64,000 nt of DNA from UBA8752 sp965657965 (GTDB lineage: Bacteria > Bacteroidota > Bacteroidia > Flavobacteriales_D > Sanyastnellaceae), in contig CBFHQM010000008.1 in the NCBI GenBank assembly GCA_965657965.1, positions 9,039 to 73,038 on the forward strand, read 5' to 3'. Below the pieces are notes generated by a model. The model searched no databases, was not told the origin of the DNA, and saw only the letters and a list, made by a program, of their open reading frames with translations. The position numbers were made by a program, and so were the translations under genes. Positions 25,113 to 33,919 of the stretch are shown in pieces. The stretch's first letter is position 1. The number at the start of each line of letters is the position of its first letter.

Positions 25113-25120
25113 TATCTTTG
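25113..25120 (+). promoter_or_regulatory. -7 promoter box (TATCTTTG) of the exonuclease-ccm operon
   Basis: A perfect TAnnTTTG match. It shares the 11-mer TTATCTTTGCC with the methyltransferase promoter at 3557-3568 (minus strand). Six bases separate it from the ATG at 25127, so the mRNA should be leaderless or nearly so. Confidence 0.6.
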
Positions 25121-25126
25121 CCGCGC

Positions 25127-25684
25127 ATGGAGAAAGCGTTTATCCTGTATGATTTGGAAGCGACGTGCTGGAGAACCAGCCGTCCAAAGCGCGTGGAGAT
25201 CATCGAAGTCGGGGCCGTCAAAGTCAACGAGAAACTCGAAGTCGTGAGTGAGTTTTGTGCCTTCGTGCGGCCAATCATGCACCCTGTCATCAGTAAGTTC
25301 TGCACCTCACTGACCTCCATTCGTCAATCCGATGTAGACAGAGCCTCCCAATTTGATGAGGTCATGGAAGACTACGAAGATTGGATGGGCGTGGGCGTAA
25401 AAGACGTCATCCCACTGAGCTGGGGCGAGTTTGACAAGCGTCAGCTCAATACAGATGCCCAACTTCACAGCATGCAATTGGACTGGTTGGATGCCCACGT
25501 CTGCTTTCAAAAACACTACGGAAAGTGGAAGGCTGCCAAAAACCAAGTTGGGCTCAAGAACGCACTCGAAACAGAAGAAATCACTTGGTCTGGAACTGAA
25601 CACCGCGCCATTGATGATGCCCGAAACATGGCCGAATTGTTTTGTAAAGTCGCCGGGCAAATCCCGAGCCTCAAGCTTGGTTGA
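25127..25684 (+). CDS. DEDDh-type 3'-5' exonuclease (ERI-1/KapD-like)
   Basis: 185 residues. ExoI motif ILYDLEATCW (the DxE pair) near residue 7, ExoII at WGEFDKRQL, and the ExoIII HRAIDDARNMAEL (HxxxxxD) near residue 160. The wording of the motifs is that of the ERI-1/3'hExo/KapD branch rather than the DNA Pol III epsilon branch, so an RNA substrate is likely. The stop shares its last base with the ccmB start (TGATG), so it heads the cytochrome c maturation operon. A functional link to heme export is not obvious. Confidence 0.88.
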   Translation: MEKAFILYDLEATCWRTSRPKRVEIIEVGAVKVNEKLEVVSEFCAFVRPIMHPVISKFCTSLTSIRQSDVDRASQFDEVMEDYEDWMGVGVKDVIPLSWGEFDKRQLNTDAQLHSMQLDWLDAHVCFQKHYGKWKAAKNQVGLKNALETEEITWSGTEHRAIDDARNMAELFCKVAGQIPSLKLG

Positions 25685-26379
25685 TGGCCATTGGCTTCTC
25701 CAGTACGTTAAAAACAGCGCTTGCTGTGGCCAGTATGGAGTGGCGCCTTGAATGGCGCCAGGGACATCAACTGGCGTCCGTCGGCCTCTTTGCCATCGCC
25801 TCTGTCTACGTGGCGTTTCAAGCGGCTGACCGTGAAACTGCGACCGGCGCATGGACGGCCATGCTCTGGCTGGTCTACCTCTTTAGTGGATTCACAGCCG
25901 TCGGCCGCCTCTTCGATCGCGAGCGTACTTCAACCCGTCGATATCTCCAATGGACAGTCGAACCGATGGGCCTAATTGTGGGGAAGTTGGCCCATGCCGT
26001 CTTGACCACCACCGCATTGACCGCTTTGGTCTTTGCCGCATTTGTTCTCTTTTTGGGATGGCCCACTGGCATCGAATCAGCCAGCCGCCCCGGCTTGCTC
26101 ATTCTAAGTGCCTGGCTGGGCGGCTTCTCCATGACCACCACCCTTGTCTTTGTGACCGCAATGGCCTCTCAAGTGCAATCTGGCAGCGGCGCATTGGGCG
26201 CAGTTTTAGGTCTACCCTTGCTCCTGCCCCAGTTGATTTTGGTGACCCGTTTTACACGTGGTGCACTGGATGGCACGCCTTGGGGAATGCTCGGTGAGTT
26301 GCCTTTGTTCCTCGCTGCGTTGAGTGCAGGCACCAGCGTCATCGCGTGCATTCTCTTCCCGTACATTTGGCGGGCATGA
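25684..26379 (+). CDS. ccmB: Heme exporter CcmB
   Basis: 231 residues with six hydrophobic segments. The N-terminal amphipathic KTALAVASMEWRLEWRQGHQLASVG, the VYLFSGFTAVGRLFDRERTS loop and the PLLLPQLILVTR segment are CcmB features. CcmB is the membrane part of the CcmABCD complex that releases holo-CcmE during cytochrome c maturation. It begins at the stop of the exonuclease gene and overlaps ccmC by four bases. The ATPase CcmA is not encoded next to it, nor anywhere in the window. Confidence 0.9.
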   Translation: MAIGFSSTLKTALAVASMEWRLEWRQGHQLASVGLFAIASVYVAFQAADRETATGAWTAMLWLVYLFSGFTAVGRLFDRERTSTRRYLQWTVEPMGLIVGKLAHAVLTTTALTALVFAAFVLFLGWPTGIESASRPGLLILSAWLGGFSMTTTLVFVTAMASQVQSGSGALGAVLGLPLLLPQLILVTRFTRGALDGTPWGMLGELPLFLAALSAGTSVIACILFPYIWRA

Positions 26380-27416
26380 GTCACTGGAATCGTCTCTGGA
26401 AATTCGGGAGCATCCTGCTCCTTGCGTACGTCGTTGTGCGCGGTTTTTCTACCCCACTTCAACCCGGTTTGGTTGAAGCAGAACCCAACGCCTTGTCGGA
26501 AGGGCGTCAAAACATCTCCTTTTTGGCCGTGGGGCAGCCCTTCCTGCGCCCCGGAGAAAAAGAGTCGGACTTCCAGCTCATCCTGAAGTCGGGCAACGAC
26601 TTGCTCCAAACTGAATTGACCGCGGTCGATGCCCACAAGGTGAGCGCCAAGGTCAACATCCCCTCCTCTCTTCCCTCACCTGCGCTGGATGCGTACTTGT
26701 TTACCCCATCCGCAGGCACCCTCTTTTTGGGCAATGCCTTCTTCGTCGAAGGAACGGCAAAAGGCCCTATTCCACCGAACTTCCAAACGTCCATCCCGGA
26801 GAACCCTGCGCCAGAACTGGGGTTCAGCTTTCCTTACCAACCCAACATCATGGAGAGCATTCGCAATCTCCTGTGGCATGTTCCGATGTGGTTTGCCATG
26901 TTTTTTGTGATGGGCATTGGGTTTTTCGCCTCTTTGGCTCAACTCAGAACCGGCCAAGTTCATTGGGACCACCGCGCAGAAGCCGCAGTGCGCACAGGCC
27001 TTGTTTTCGGCATTCTCGGCTTGATCACAGGATCTTTGTGGGCCCGCTTTACGTGGGGTGCTTGGTGGGTCTCTGATCCGCAACTCAACGGGGCCTTGGT
27101 CACCGTGTTGCTGTATTCCGGATACATGGTCCTGCGCGCCGCCATGGGCGACGATGATCGGGTTGGGCGACTCGCTGCTGTGTACAATGTTTTTGCCTTC
27201 GTGATGCTGGTCATTTTACTCATGGTCCTGCCCCGCTATACCGAGAGCCTCCACCCGGGAAAGGATGGGAATCCCGGTTTCAATAGCTACGACTTGGACA
27301 ACAGTCTTCGCGCTGTATTCTACCCCGCAGTCATCGGATGGGGCGCCCTATGCTATTGGATGTACAGCCTACGCCTTCGCATGAACCGCATCCAACACCA
27401 CTTGTTGACTCAATGA
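26376..27416 (+). CDS. ccmC: Heme exporter CcmC (with N-terminal extracytoplasmic domain)
   Basis: 346 residues from the ATG at 26376. After a first membrane helix comes an extension of ~120 residues with a beta-rich pattern, not present in the ~245-residue E. coli CcmC. The canonical part follows with HVPMWFAMFFVMG (a heme-ligand His) and the tryptophan-rich WGAWWVSDPQLNGALV motif, and several helices. CcmC binds heme and hands it to CcmE. The second conserved His is probably in the ESLHPGKDG loop. It overlaps ccmB upstream and ccmD downstream. Confidence 0.92.
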   Translation: MSHWNRLWKFGSILLLAYVVVRGFSTPLQPGLVEAEPNALSEGRQNISFLAVGQPFLRPGEKESDFQLILKSGNDLLQTELTAVDAHKVSAKVNIPSSLPSPALDAYLFTPSAGTLFLGNAFFVEGTAKGPIPPNFQTSIPENPAPELGFSFPYQPNIMESIRNLLWHVPMWFAMFFVMGIGFFASLAQLRTGQVHWDHRAEAAVRTGLVFGILGLITGSLWARFTWGAWWVSDPQLNGALVTVLLYSGYMVLRAAMGDDDRVGRLAAVYNVFAFVMLVILLMVLPRYTESLHPGKDGNPGFNSYDLDNSLRAVFYPAVIGWGALCYWMYSLRLRMNRIQHHLLTQ

Positions 27417-27598
27417 CAGCCAGTATGCTTGCTCTATTCTTTTGTTCCAATATGGAAGGTTTCTTTTTTGGCAGTGGCAAAGCACATGTCGTCACCGGGG
27501 TCGCCCTGGTCATTTTAGCCGGTTTGGCTCTATCCCTGTGGAGAATGGACCGCAGGCTTTCCAAAATGGAAGACGACCTTAACCCGCCGAAATCCTAA
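27413..27598 (+). CDS. ccmD: CcmD family protein
   Basis: 61 residues in the ATGA overlap with ccmC. One hydrophobic helix (VVTGVALVILAGLALSLWRM) is followed by DRRLSKMEDDL, the standard CcmD layout of a helix plus a charged cytoplasmic tail. CcmD is a small subunit needed to release holo-CcmE from CcmC. The family-typical N-terminus may start at the later Met (MEGFFFGSGKAH). Confidence 0.85.
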   Translation: MTASMLALFFCSNMEGFFFGSGKAHVVTGVALVILAGLALSLWRMDRRLSKMEDDLNPPKS

Positions 27599-27602
27599 TT
27601 GC

Positions 27603-28007
27603 ATGAGCCGCACAAACATTTTTGTGATCCTCTTGGTGGCCATCCTCATGGGAAGCCTGTTCAGCGTATTCAGCCAGAATAGCGAGTCGGTGGTCTTTGC
27701 ACGCGCTTTTGCCGAACCCGGTGTAGAATTTAAAATTTCGGGCACCCTGAACACCGACCATCCTGTGCTGTACAACCCCGAAGTCAATGTGACCGAAACG
27801 CGGTTTCACATGCGGGACAAAGACGGCGCCTCCCATGCGGTGGTTTTGAGAAAAGCCAAACCCACAGGTCTTGAGCAAAGTGAATCCATTGATTTGTATG
27901 GACAGGTGGTCGATGGAGAGTTTGTCGCTGGTGAAATGCTCATGAAGTGTCCGAGCAAATACAATGAACAGTCCCACAACCTCGCAGAGGCTGTCGAACA
28001 AAATTGA
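27603..28007 (+). CDS. ccmE: Cytochrome c maturation protein CcmE, CxxxY type
   Basis: 134 residues: an N-terminal anchor helix (IFVILLVAILMGSLFSVF) and an OB-fold heme chaperone domain (FKISGTL, VVLRKAK, DLYGQVVDGEFVAGEMLMKCPSKYNE). In E. coli the heme-binding motif is HxxxY; here the residue in that place is Cys116 and the tyrosine is Tyr120 (CPSKY). This is the CxxxY variant known from archaea and several bacterial groups. It lies between ccmD and ccmF. Confidence 0.9.
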   Translation: MSRTNIFVILLVAILMGSLFSVFSQNSESVVFARAFAEPGVEFKISGTLNTDHPVLYNPEVNVTETRFHMRDKDGASHAVVLRKAKPTGLEQSESIDLYGQVVDGEFVAGEMLMKCPSKYNEQSHNLAEAVEQN

Positions 28008-28016
28008 TTCCAAAAC

Positions 28017-30827
28017 GTGGACATCACTTACCTCAACGAATGGACTTGGGCGGCTTCTTTAGGCCGCCTTCTTCTCGCTTTGGCCTTCGCCGCTGGGCTG
28101 GCCTCTACCATTGGGTATGTCGCCGCTGTTCGGCGCCCCCAATCCAATTGGATGGCCCTCGGTCGGTGGGGGTTCCGTTTTCATGCCTCTGCCATTTTCG
28201 GCGCCATCGGCTTGATGTACTTGCTCATCTTTTCGCACCGGTACGAGTTCCAATACATCTGGAAACACCTCAATGATGCCATGCCCACCAAGTTGGCTCT
28301 TGCCAGTTTTTGGGGCGGTCAAGAAGGTGGATTCCTGTTGTGGATGTTCTGGATGTTGCTGCTCGCCATCCTCTTTCTCCGGCGGCTTCCAGGCAAGTTA
28401 GAGGCCCCTGTCATGGCCGTTCACGGAGGCGTACTTACCGCACTGAGCTCCATGCTGTTGGGATTGTACTTTGGTGAGTTCCAGTTCGGCATGGACCCCT
28501 TCTTACTGCTGAGGGAAGCGCCTGAAAATGTGGGCATGCCGTGGACGTTCAATCCAGACTATTTGGCATTGATTCCTCAATTCGCAGACGGACAAGGACT
28601 CAATCCTCTGCTGCAGAATTACTGGATGGTCATCCATCCACCCACGTTGTTCCTCGGGTTTGCAAGCACCCTCATGCCCTTCGCCATGGCCATGGCTGGC
28701 TTGTGGCTCAAGGACCACAAAACATGGATGAAGGCCGCCATTGGATGGTCCTTTTTCGGCGTGGCCATCCTCGGTGCTGGCATCCTCATGGGCGGTGCAT
28801 GGGCGTATGAAGCACTCAGCTTTGGCGGCTTTTGGGCCTGGGATCCCGTCGAAAACAGCTCTTTGGTCCCCTGGTTGGTTTTGGTCGCGGGCGCCCATCT
28901 GCTCTTGATCAACCGCAGCAAGCCCGGCACCGCCATTACGGCCACCTACCTCATGATTGGCTTGGCCTTTCTTTTGGTCGTCTATTCCACGTTTTTGACC
29001 AAGAGCGGCATTCTCGGTGACACTTCCGTACACAGCTTCGTCGACAGTGGAATTTTACCCCAACTGCTCACCTTCTTGATGGGGTGCAGTGGCTTGTTCT
29101 GCGCCATGCTCCTTCGCCCCGGGTCGGACAGGAAAATCTACGGCGGCATCCAAGCCATACTGGCCGTGGGCGTAATATTGGTTGACCCGGCCTTGTGCCT
29201 ACTGGGCATGGTTGTGGTCATGGTACTCGCAGGGCTCAGAGGGCACTTGAATCACCTCCCTCGAACCGACCAAGAAAGCCCCCTCTGGACGCGGGAGTTC
29301 TGGATGTTTGTTGGTGGCATGCTCATGTTTGCCTCTGCCGTGCACATTACATTTCAAACGAGTCTACCAGTATTCAATCATTTCTTGACCCCTTTTAGCG
29401 GTTTCTTCCAAAGCATTTTTGAATCCACAGGCTCCAACTTGGCTCGGAAGTTGGCCGCGCACAATTTGGCGCCAGGCACTGATTTTGACTCTACCTATCA
29501 CGCCATTCAAGTGCCCTTGGCCTTTTTGTTTATTGGCATCACCGCCTTCACTCAGTACCTGCGCTATGGAAAGGCACCTCGGAAAGAGGCCTTTTTTCAG
29601 CCCTTGAGGAGCCTCGTTTCGGCCGTGGTTTTAACCGTCGCATTTGCCCTCGCTTTTGATTTCCACGCCTGGGAGACGCCGAGGGTGGCCTTGATCTTCG
29701 CTTGCCTATGGTCTGTGCTCGCCAACGCCGACTACATCCTACAAGTGTTGAAGGGCAAATGGGACCACGCGGGCGCCAGTGTGGCCCACATCGGATTTGC
29801 ACTGGTCATTTTGGGCGCCGTGATTTCCAACGCCAAAAAAGATGTCATCAGCAGCAATCAATTCGGCGACCTGGCCATGTTGAATGAGGCCCTTTCCAAC
29901 GAAGAAGATTTGCTATTGCTTGAAGGCGACACCTTAGCCATGGGACCGTACTACGTGTGCTATCGTGAACGAAGACAAGAAGGCATTCACGCCAAATTCT
30001 CGGTGGATTATTTCGAAACCTTGCCTGAGAACTACACCACTGGCGAGGTCGTGGCCAAGGATGGGTTCCTCTTCCAATGTACCGAAGACCATACAGCCTT
30101 GCCCCGATTCGAGGACGACATGGAGGACCATTGGACCTTCGTCCCCATTCCCAACGCGCGGCAACAGCGTGAGGCCAAGCCATGGTCCGCTGGACGTCCC
30201 GGACCGTTCCTCTTTACGCTCGATCCGAAAATTCAGCTCAACGAGCAAATGGGCAACGCCCCTGAACCGGATACACACAGGTTCTGGAACCGAGATTTGT
30301 ACACGCACATCAAGTGGGGTCGCGTATCTGACCCAGAGGCCGACGACGAGGGCTGGATGGACGGCAGAAAGCACGACTTGATGCGCAGAGACAGCCTCAT
30401 GATTGGCAAGAGCGTCTTGGCATTGGACTCCATTTCCGCTGTAACCATGCAACAAAAGCCTGCATTTGGATTGCTCGACAAAGACTTGGGTGTGGCCGCT
30501 CACTTTCGACTGACCGGAAACGGCCCCGACACCAACTTCACTGCACTCTACATTGTCCGAGACAGCTTGGTGATTCCCGACATGGTCACACTCGACGGCC
30601 GAGGCGTCAAGCTCCGCATCGATGGCTTTCGACCCGCTGAAGCCACTTTCGAAACTGTCGTTTGGGAAAATCTGTCGATTCGCCGAGATTTCATTGTGAT
30701 GCAAGCCACCGTATTTCCCCAAATCAACCTGTTGTGGCTCGGGTGCATCATCATGACAATCGGCGCACTGATGTCGGTCAGACAGACCCGTCGCGTGCAA
30801 CGCAAACGCCCTTCGAAGTCATCATGA
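28017..30827 (+). CDS. ccmF: Cytochrome c heme lyase subunit CcmF
   Basis: 936 residues, GTG start. It has many membrane helices. The tryptophan-rich heme-handling motif is GGFWAWDPVENSSLVPW at ~270-286, and conserved His occurs in VIHPPTLFLGF (~206). A second membrane block reaches ~610. The C-terminal ~320 residues form a large periplasmic domain closed by a final helix (LWLGCIIMTIGALMS), so the protein is much longer than E. coli CcmF (~650). It ligates heme to apocytochromes c. The stop overlaps the next start (ATGA). Confidence 0.93.
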   Translation: MDITYLNEWTWAASLGRLLLALAFAAGLASTIGYVAAVRRPQSNWMALGRWGFRFHASAIFGAIGLMYLLIFSHRYEFQYIWKHLNDAMPTKLALASFWGGQEGGFLLWMFWMLLLAILFLRRLPGKLEAPVMAVHGGVLTALSSMLLGLYFGEFQFGMDPFLLLREAPENVGMPWTFNPDYLALIPQFADGQGLNPLLQNYWMVIHPPTLFLGFASTLMPFAMAMAGLWLKDHKTWMKAAIGWSFFGVAILGAGILMGGAWAYEALSFGGFWAWDPVENSSLVPWLVLVAGAHLLLINRSKPGTAITATYLMIGLAFLLVVYSTFLTKSGILGDTSVHSFVDSGILPQLLTFLMGCSGLFCAMLLRPGSDRKIYGGIQAILAVGVILVDPALCLLGMVVVMVLAGLRGHLNHLPRTDQESPLWTREFWMFVGGMLMFASAVHITFQTSLPVFNHFLTPFSGFFQSIFESTGSNLARKLAAHNLAPGTDFDSTYHAIQVPLAFLFIGITAFTQYLRYGKAPRKEAFFQPLRSLVSAVVLTVAFALAFDFHAWETPRVALIFACLWSVLANADYILQVLKGKWDHAGASVAHIGFALVILGAVISNAKKDVISSNQFGDLAMLNEALSNEEDLLLLEGDTLAMGPYYVCYRERRQEGIHAKFSVDYFETLPENYTTGEVVAKDGFLFQCTEDHTALPRFEDDMEDHWTFVPIPNARQQREAKPWSAGRPGPFLFTLDPKIQLNEQMGNAPEPDTHRFWNRDLYTHIKWGRVSDPEADDEGWMDGRKHDLMRRDSLMIGKSVLALDSISAVTMQQKPAFGLLDKDLGVAAHFRLTGNGPDTNFTALYIVRDSLVIPDMVTLDGRGVKLRIDGFRPAEATFETVVWENLSIRRDFIVMQATVFPQINLLWLGCIIMTIGALMSVRQTRRVQRKRPSKSS

Positions 30828-31612
30828 TGGCCAAGGCCCACGTGATTGGCATGGGACGACTCGGACAACATTTGTCTGTGCGTTTGGCCGCCTTGGGCGT
30901 CGTGGTGACCCGATTCAACCGGACGCCTCATCCCGGCGCCCTGCCCTTGTCCAATTGGAAACCAGAAGAAGGCTTGGACGCCGTTTTTCTCACCGTATCC
31001 GATGGCGCCATTTCGGAAGTTGCCCAATCGTTGGTGGACACGTTGCCCAAGACTTCTTGTCTGATTCACCATGCCGGATCTGTAGCGCGTGACATTCTGC
31101 CTTGGCCAAAAAGTCAAACGGGTGTGCTCTGGCCCCCCATGACCTTTCTCCCGGGCGAAACCCCCGATTGGCCAACACTGCCCATGGCCGTGGATTCCGA
31201 ACACCACGGAATTCAAGATTGGGCGCACTGCATTGCCCCCCGCTCCTTCGCTGTGAATGAGGCGCAACGCAAACACCTCCACCTTGGTGCGGTCATGCTC
31301 GGCAACCTTACGGCGGCCTGGATTGGCACTGTCGCTCAGCACCTTCAACAGATGCAGCTTGACCCCTCGATTCTTTCCCCGCTTGTTCAAGCGAGCGTGG
31401 ACAAGGCGCTCCAAGGAAACGCCCTAGACACCGTAACGGGCCCAGCCGCCCGAAACGACAGAACCACTTTGACCGCACAAGCGGAACTGCTTCAATCTCC
31501 GGAAATCCAGCCGCAGCTGGCCCTCCTCCACCACCACCTTACCCAATCCATTCTCGCGCATCATGGACACCTCCCCCTCCCCCCATTTCAAACAGAGACT
31601 CGCCAAGATTGA
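30824..31612 (+). CDS. Rossmann-like/DUF2520 domain protein
   Basis: 262 residues from the ATG at 30824. An N-terminal NAD(P)-type Rossmann fold (HVIGMGRLGQHLSVRLA) is followed by VFLTVSDGAISEVAQSL and a C-terminal helical domain (MLGNLTAAWIGTVAQHL ... TGPAARND). This is the Rossmann-like plus DUF2520 pair, distantly related to pyrroline-5-carboxylate and 3-hydroxyacid reductases; the substrate is unknown. It overlaps ccmF by 4 bases and kdsC by 50 bases, so it belongs to the same transcription unit. Confidence 0.87.
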   Translation: MMAKAHVIGMGRLGQHLSVRLAALGVVVTRFNRTPHPGALPLSNWKPEEGLDAVFLTVSDGAISEVAQSLVDTLPKTSCLIHHAGSVARDILPWPKSQTGVLWPPMTFLPGETPDWPTLPMAVDSEHHGIQDWAHCIAPRSFAVNEAQRKHLHLGAVMLGNLTAAWIGTVAQHLQQMQLDPSILSPLVQASVDKALQGNALDTVTGPAARNDRTTLTAQAELLQSPEIQPQLALLHHHLTQSILAHHGHLPLPPFQTETRQD

Positions 31613-32099
31613 GGCTTTTGTCTTCGACAACGACGGCGTCTTTACCAATGGCACGGTCTACCTCATGCCCGGTGGAGAGCAAGTACGCACGGCCAGCACG
31701 CGAGACGGGTATGCTGTCCAACACGCTGCAAAATGCGGGGTGAAAATGGCCATGATCACCGGAGGAAAAAGTGACGAAGTCATTCGACGCATGAATGGTT
31801 TGGGCGTGACTGAAGTGATCACAGGGGCTGCAGTTAAAATCACAGAACTTGAAGATTTGTGCGCCCGATGGGGCATCACCCTCGATCAAGTTTGCTACAT
31901 GGGCGACGACATTCCCGACATTCCCGTGCTCAAAGCCTCCGGTTTGGCCTGCTGTCCGCACGACGCGGTTCCCGAGGTTCGCGCGGTGTGTGACTACATC
32001 AGTCCAATCAACGGAGGCTATGGCTGTGTTCGTGATATTTTGGAGCAAGCCATGAAAGTGAAAGGACTGTGGATGAATGAGCTCGCCCACGCGTGGTGA
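31563..32099 (+). CDS. kdsC: KdsC-like HAD phosphatase (3-deoxy-D-manno-octulosonate 8-phosphate phosphatase)
   Basis: 178 residues. HAD motif I is FDNDGVFTNG (Asp22, Asp24), motif II is AMITGGKS, Lys lies in AAVKITELE, and motif III is CYMGDDIPDIPVL. The capless 170-180 residue form is typical of KdsC, which makes Kdo for lipopolysaccharide. Related phosphatases act on other acidic sugars, so the exact substrate is inferred. The N-terminus overlaps the preceding gene by 50 bases and there is no later Met before motif I, so the overlap appears real. Confidence 0.88.
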   Translation: MDTSPSPHFKQRLAKIEAFVFDNDGVFTNGTVYLMPGGEQVRTASTRDGYAVQHAAKCGVKMAMITGGKSDEVIRRMNGLGVTEVITGAAVKITELEDLCARWGITLDQVCYMGDDIPDIPVLKASGLACCPHDAVPEVRAVCDYISPINGGYGCVRDILEQAMKVKGLWMNELAHAW

Positions 32100-32104
32100 A
32101 AGCG

Positions 32105-32112
32105 TAAGTTTG
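32105..32112 (+). promoter_or_regulatory. -7 promoter box (TAAGTTTG) of yidC
   Basis: A perfect TAnnTTTG match in the 20-bp gap after kdsC, followed by CC, with 7 bases before the ATG at 32120. It would give yidC its own near-leaderless transcript in addition to read-through from the ccm operon. Confidence 0.6.
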
Positions 32113-32119
32113 CCAATCT

Positions 32120-33919
32120 ATGGATCGCAACACCATTACCGGTTTCGTGCTGATTTTCGCGATGGTCATCGTGTATCAGCTTTATTTCGTTCCTGCTCCG
32201 GAACCTCAAGCAGAACCCACGGCTCAAACGGCCCCCACCCCGGAGGTGACGGAAGCCGCTACTGAAATCCCCAGAGGGACCGCCAACCTTCTCGACAGCA
32301 CCTATGTCGCGCAAACGGTGGTCCTGACGTCGGAGGTTTTGAAAGTCGAATTGACCACAGACGGCGGTGTGCCTGTCTTGGCTGAATTGCAGGATGGTTA
32401 TTTGGACTATTGGTCCAAGGCGCCCATTCGTCTCTGGACCCCTGATGGCTCCGCCATGAATTGGATTGCGCGGGGAGAAGGCTCTTATGATCAAAATTTC
32501 GACGTCGTTTCAAACAACGGAACCGAGGTAATCCTCAGAAACCGCGGTACGGGGCCGTTGAGGAGCCTGACATACACCATTGACGGTTATCTGCTCGACG
32601 TGAGTGCAGAGTTTGCCGATGCCCGGGGAGAGGTCGGATTCCAGTGGCAAGCCGATGGCGCCCACAACGAGAAAGGCATCGACGTTGAACGTCAAAAGAG
32701 CAGCATCTTTTATCGCGAGCAAGGGCGAGGAAGGGACTACTTGAGCGAAGGAAGAGACAAGACTGAAACCATTGAAGACCCACTGGAATGGGTGGCTTTC
32801 AAACAAAACTATTTCTCCGCCATCGTCGGAACCGAAGCCGGATTTACATCTGGTGAAATCAGGAGTCTTCCCCCAATCGAATCCTCAGACACGTCTTGGA
32901 CCATGCGCTATGGTATGGACGTGAAAATGCCCACCGAGATCATAAATGGCCGCGAAGTGGCTGACCTGAAATTCTACTTTGGGCCCAATGACGCCTCTCA
33001 ATTGGCCACAACAGGCTGGGGTGAAATTAGCCGTGTCATTGACTTCGGTTGGTGGATTTTTGGATGGATCAACCGCAATTTGATCTTCCCGTTCTACGGC
33101 CTGTTGGCGAAATACATCGGGTCCGCTGGCTTGATCGTTTTGATCATGACCCTGTGCATCAAAACCATGCTCTCTCCCATCACTTGGAAGAACTACTTGA
33201 GCTCGGCCAAAATGCGCCTGTTGAAGCCAGACATTGAGGAAATCAACGCCCAGTTCCCTGACCAAGATGATGCGGTTCAGCGGCAACAAGCCACCATGAA
33301 ATTGTACCGCGACAGTGGTGTGAATCCTTTGGCAGGCTGTCTCCCGCAATTGATTCAGATGCCACTGCTTTACGCGATGTTCCGCTTTTTCCCGGCCAAC
33401 ATCGAACTGCGCGGAAAGTCCTTTTTGTGGGCAGACGACCTCGGTGCATACGACAGCATTCTGGACTTGCCTTTCGAGATTCCTTTCTATGGAGCACACG
33501 TTTCCGGCTTCACCCTTTTGATGGCCGCTTCCATGTTTTTCTACATGGGACAAACCATGTCGCAGCAGGCCGCCCCCACTCAACCGGGAATGCCTGACAT
33601 GCGCATCATGGCCAAGGTCATGCCGTTTTTCATGCTGTTCTTCTTCAACAAGTTTGCCAGTGGATTGAGCCTGTACTACTTCATAGCCAACCTGGTCACC
33701 ATTGGCCAAGTCAGCGCCGTCAAGCGCTTCTTTATCGATGAAGACAAGATCCGCGAGAAAATCAAGTCCAAACAGGCCGCACCCAAGCCTGAGAAAAAGA
33801 AGAGTGGTTTCGCAGAGCGCTTGGAGGCCATGCAAAAAGAGCAACAAAAAAGGTCGGAAGAGATGAAGACCCAGCGGGACCAAACGCGAAAGTCAAGGAA
33901 CCAAAAGCGCAAGAAGTGA
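32120..33919 (+). CDS. yidC: Membrane protein insertase YidC
   Basis: 599 residues. N-terminal helix (TGFVLIFAMVIVYQLYFV), a large periplasmic domain (~55-330), then the conserved YidC/Oxa1 core. The core has GLIVLIMTLCIKTMLSPITWKNYLSSAKM, INAQFPDQDDAVQRQQATMKLYRDSGVNPLAGCLP as motifs around the cytoplasmic helical hairpin, and PLLYAMFRFFP, then two more helices. The C-terminus is a long Lys/Arg-rich tail (~545-599) that may touch the ribosome. YidC inserts and folds inner-membrane proteins alone or with SecYEG. Confidence 0.97.
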   Translation: MDRNTITGFVLIFAMVIVYQLYFVPAPEPQAEPTAQTAPTPEVTEAATEIPRGTANLLDSTYVAQTVVLTSEVLKVELTTDGGVPVLAELQDGYLDYWSKAPIRLWTPDGSAMNWIARGEGSYDQNFDVVSNNGTEVILRNRGTGPLRSLTYTIDGYLLDVSAEFADARGEVGFQWQADGAHNEKGIDVERQKSSIFYREQGRGRDYLSEGRDKTETIEDPLEWVAFKQNYFSAIVGTEAGFTSGEIRSLPPIESSDTSWTMRYGMDVKMPTEIINGREVADLKFYFGPNDASQLATTGWGEISRVIDFGWWIFGWINRNLIFPFYGLLAKYIGSAGLIVLIMTLCIKTMLSPITWKNYLSSAKMRLLKPDIEEINAQFPDQDDAVQRQQATMKLYRDSGVNPLAGCLPQLIQMPLLYAMFRFFPANIELRGKSFLWADDLGAYDSILDLPFEIPFYGAHVSGFTLLMAASMFFYMGQTMSQQAAPTQPGMPDMRIMAKVMPFFMLFFFNKFASGLSLYYFIANLVTIGQVSAVKRFFIDEDKIREKIKSKQAAPKPEKKKSGFAERLEAMQKEQQKRSEEMKTQRDQTRKSRNQKRKK

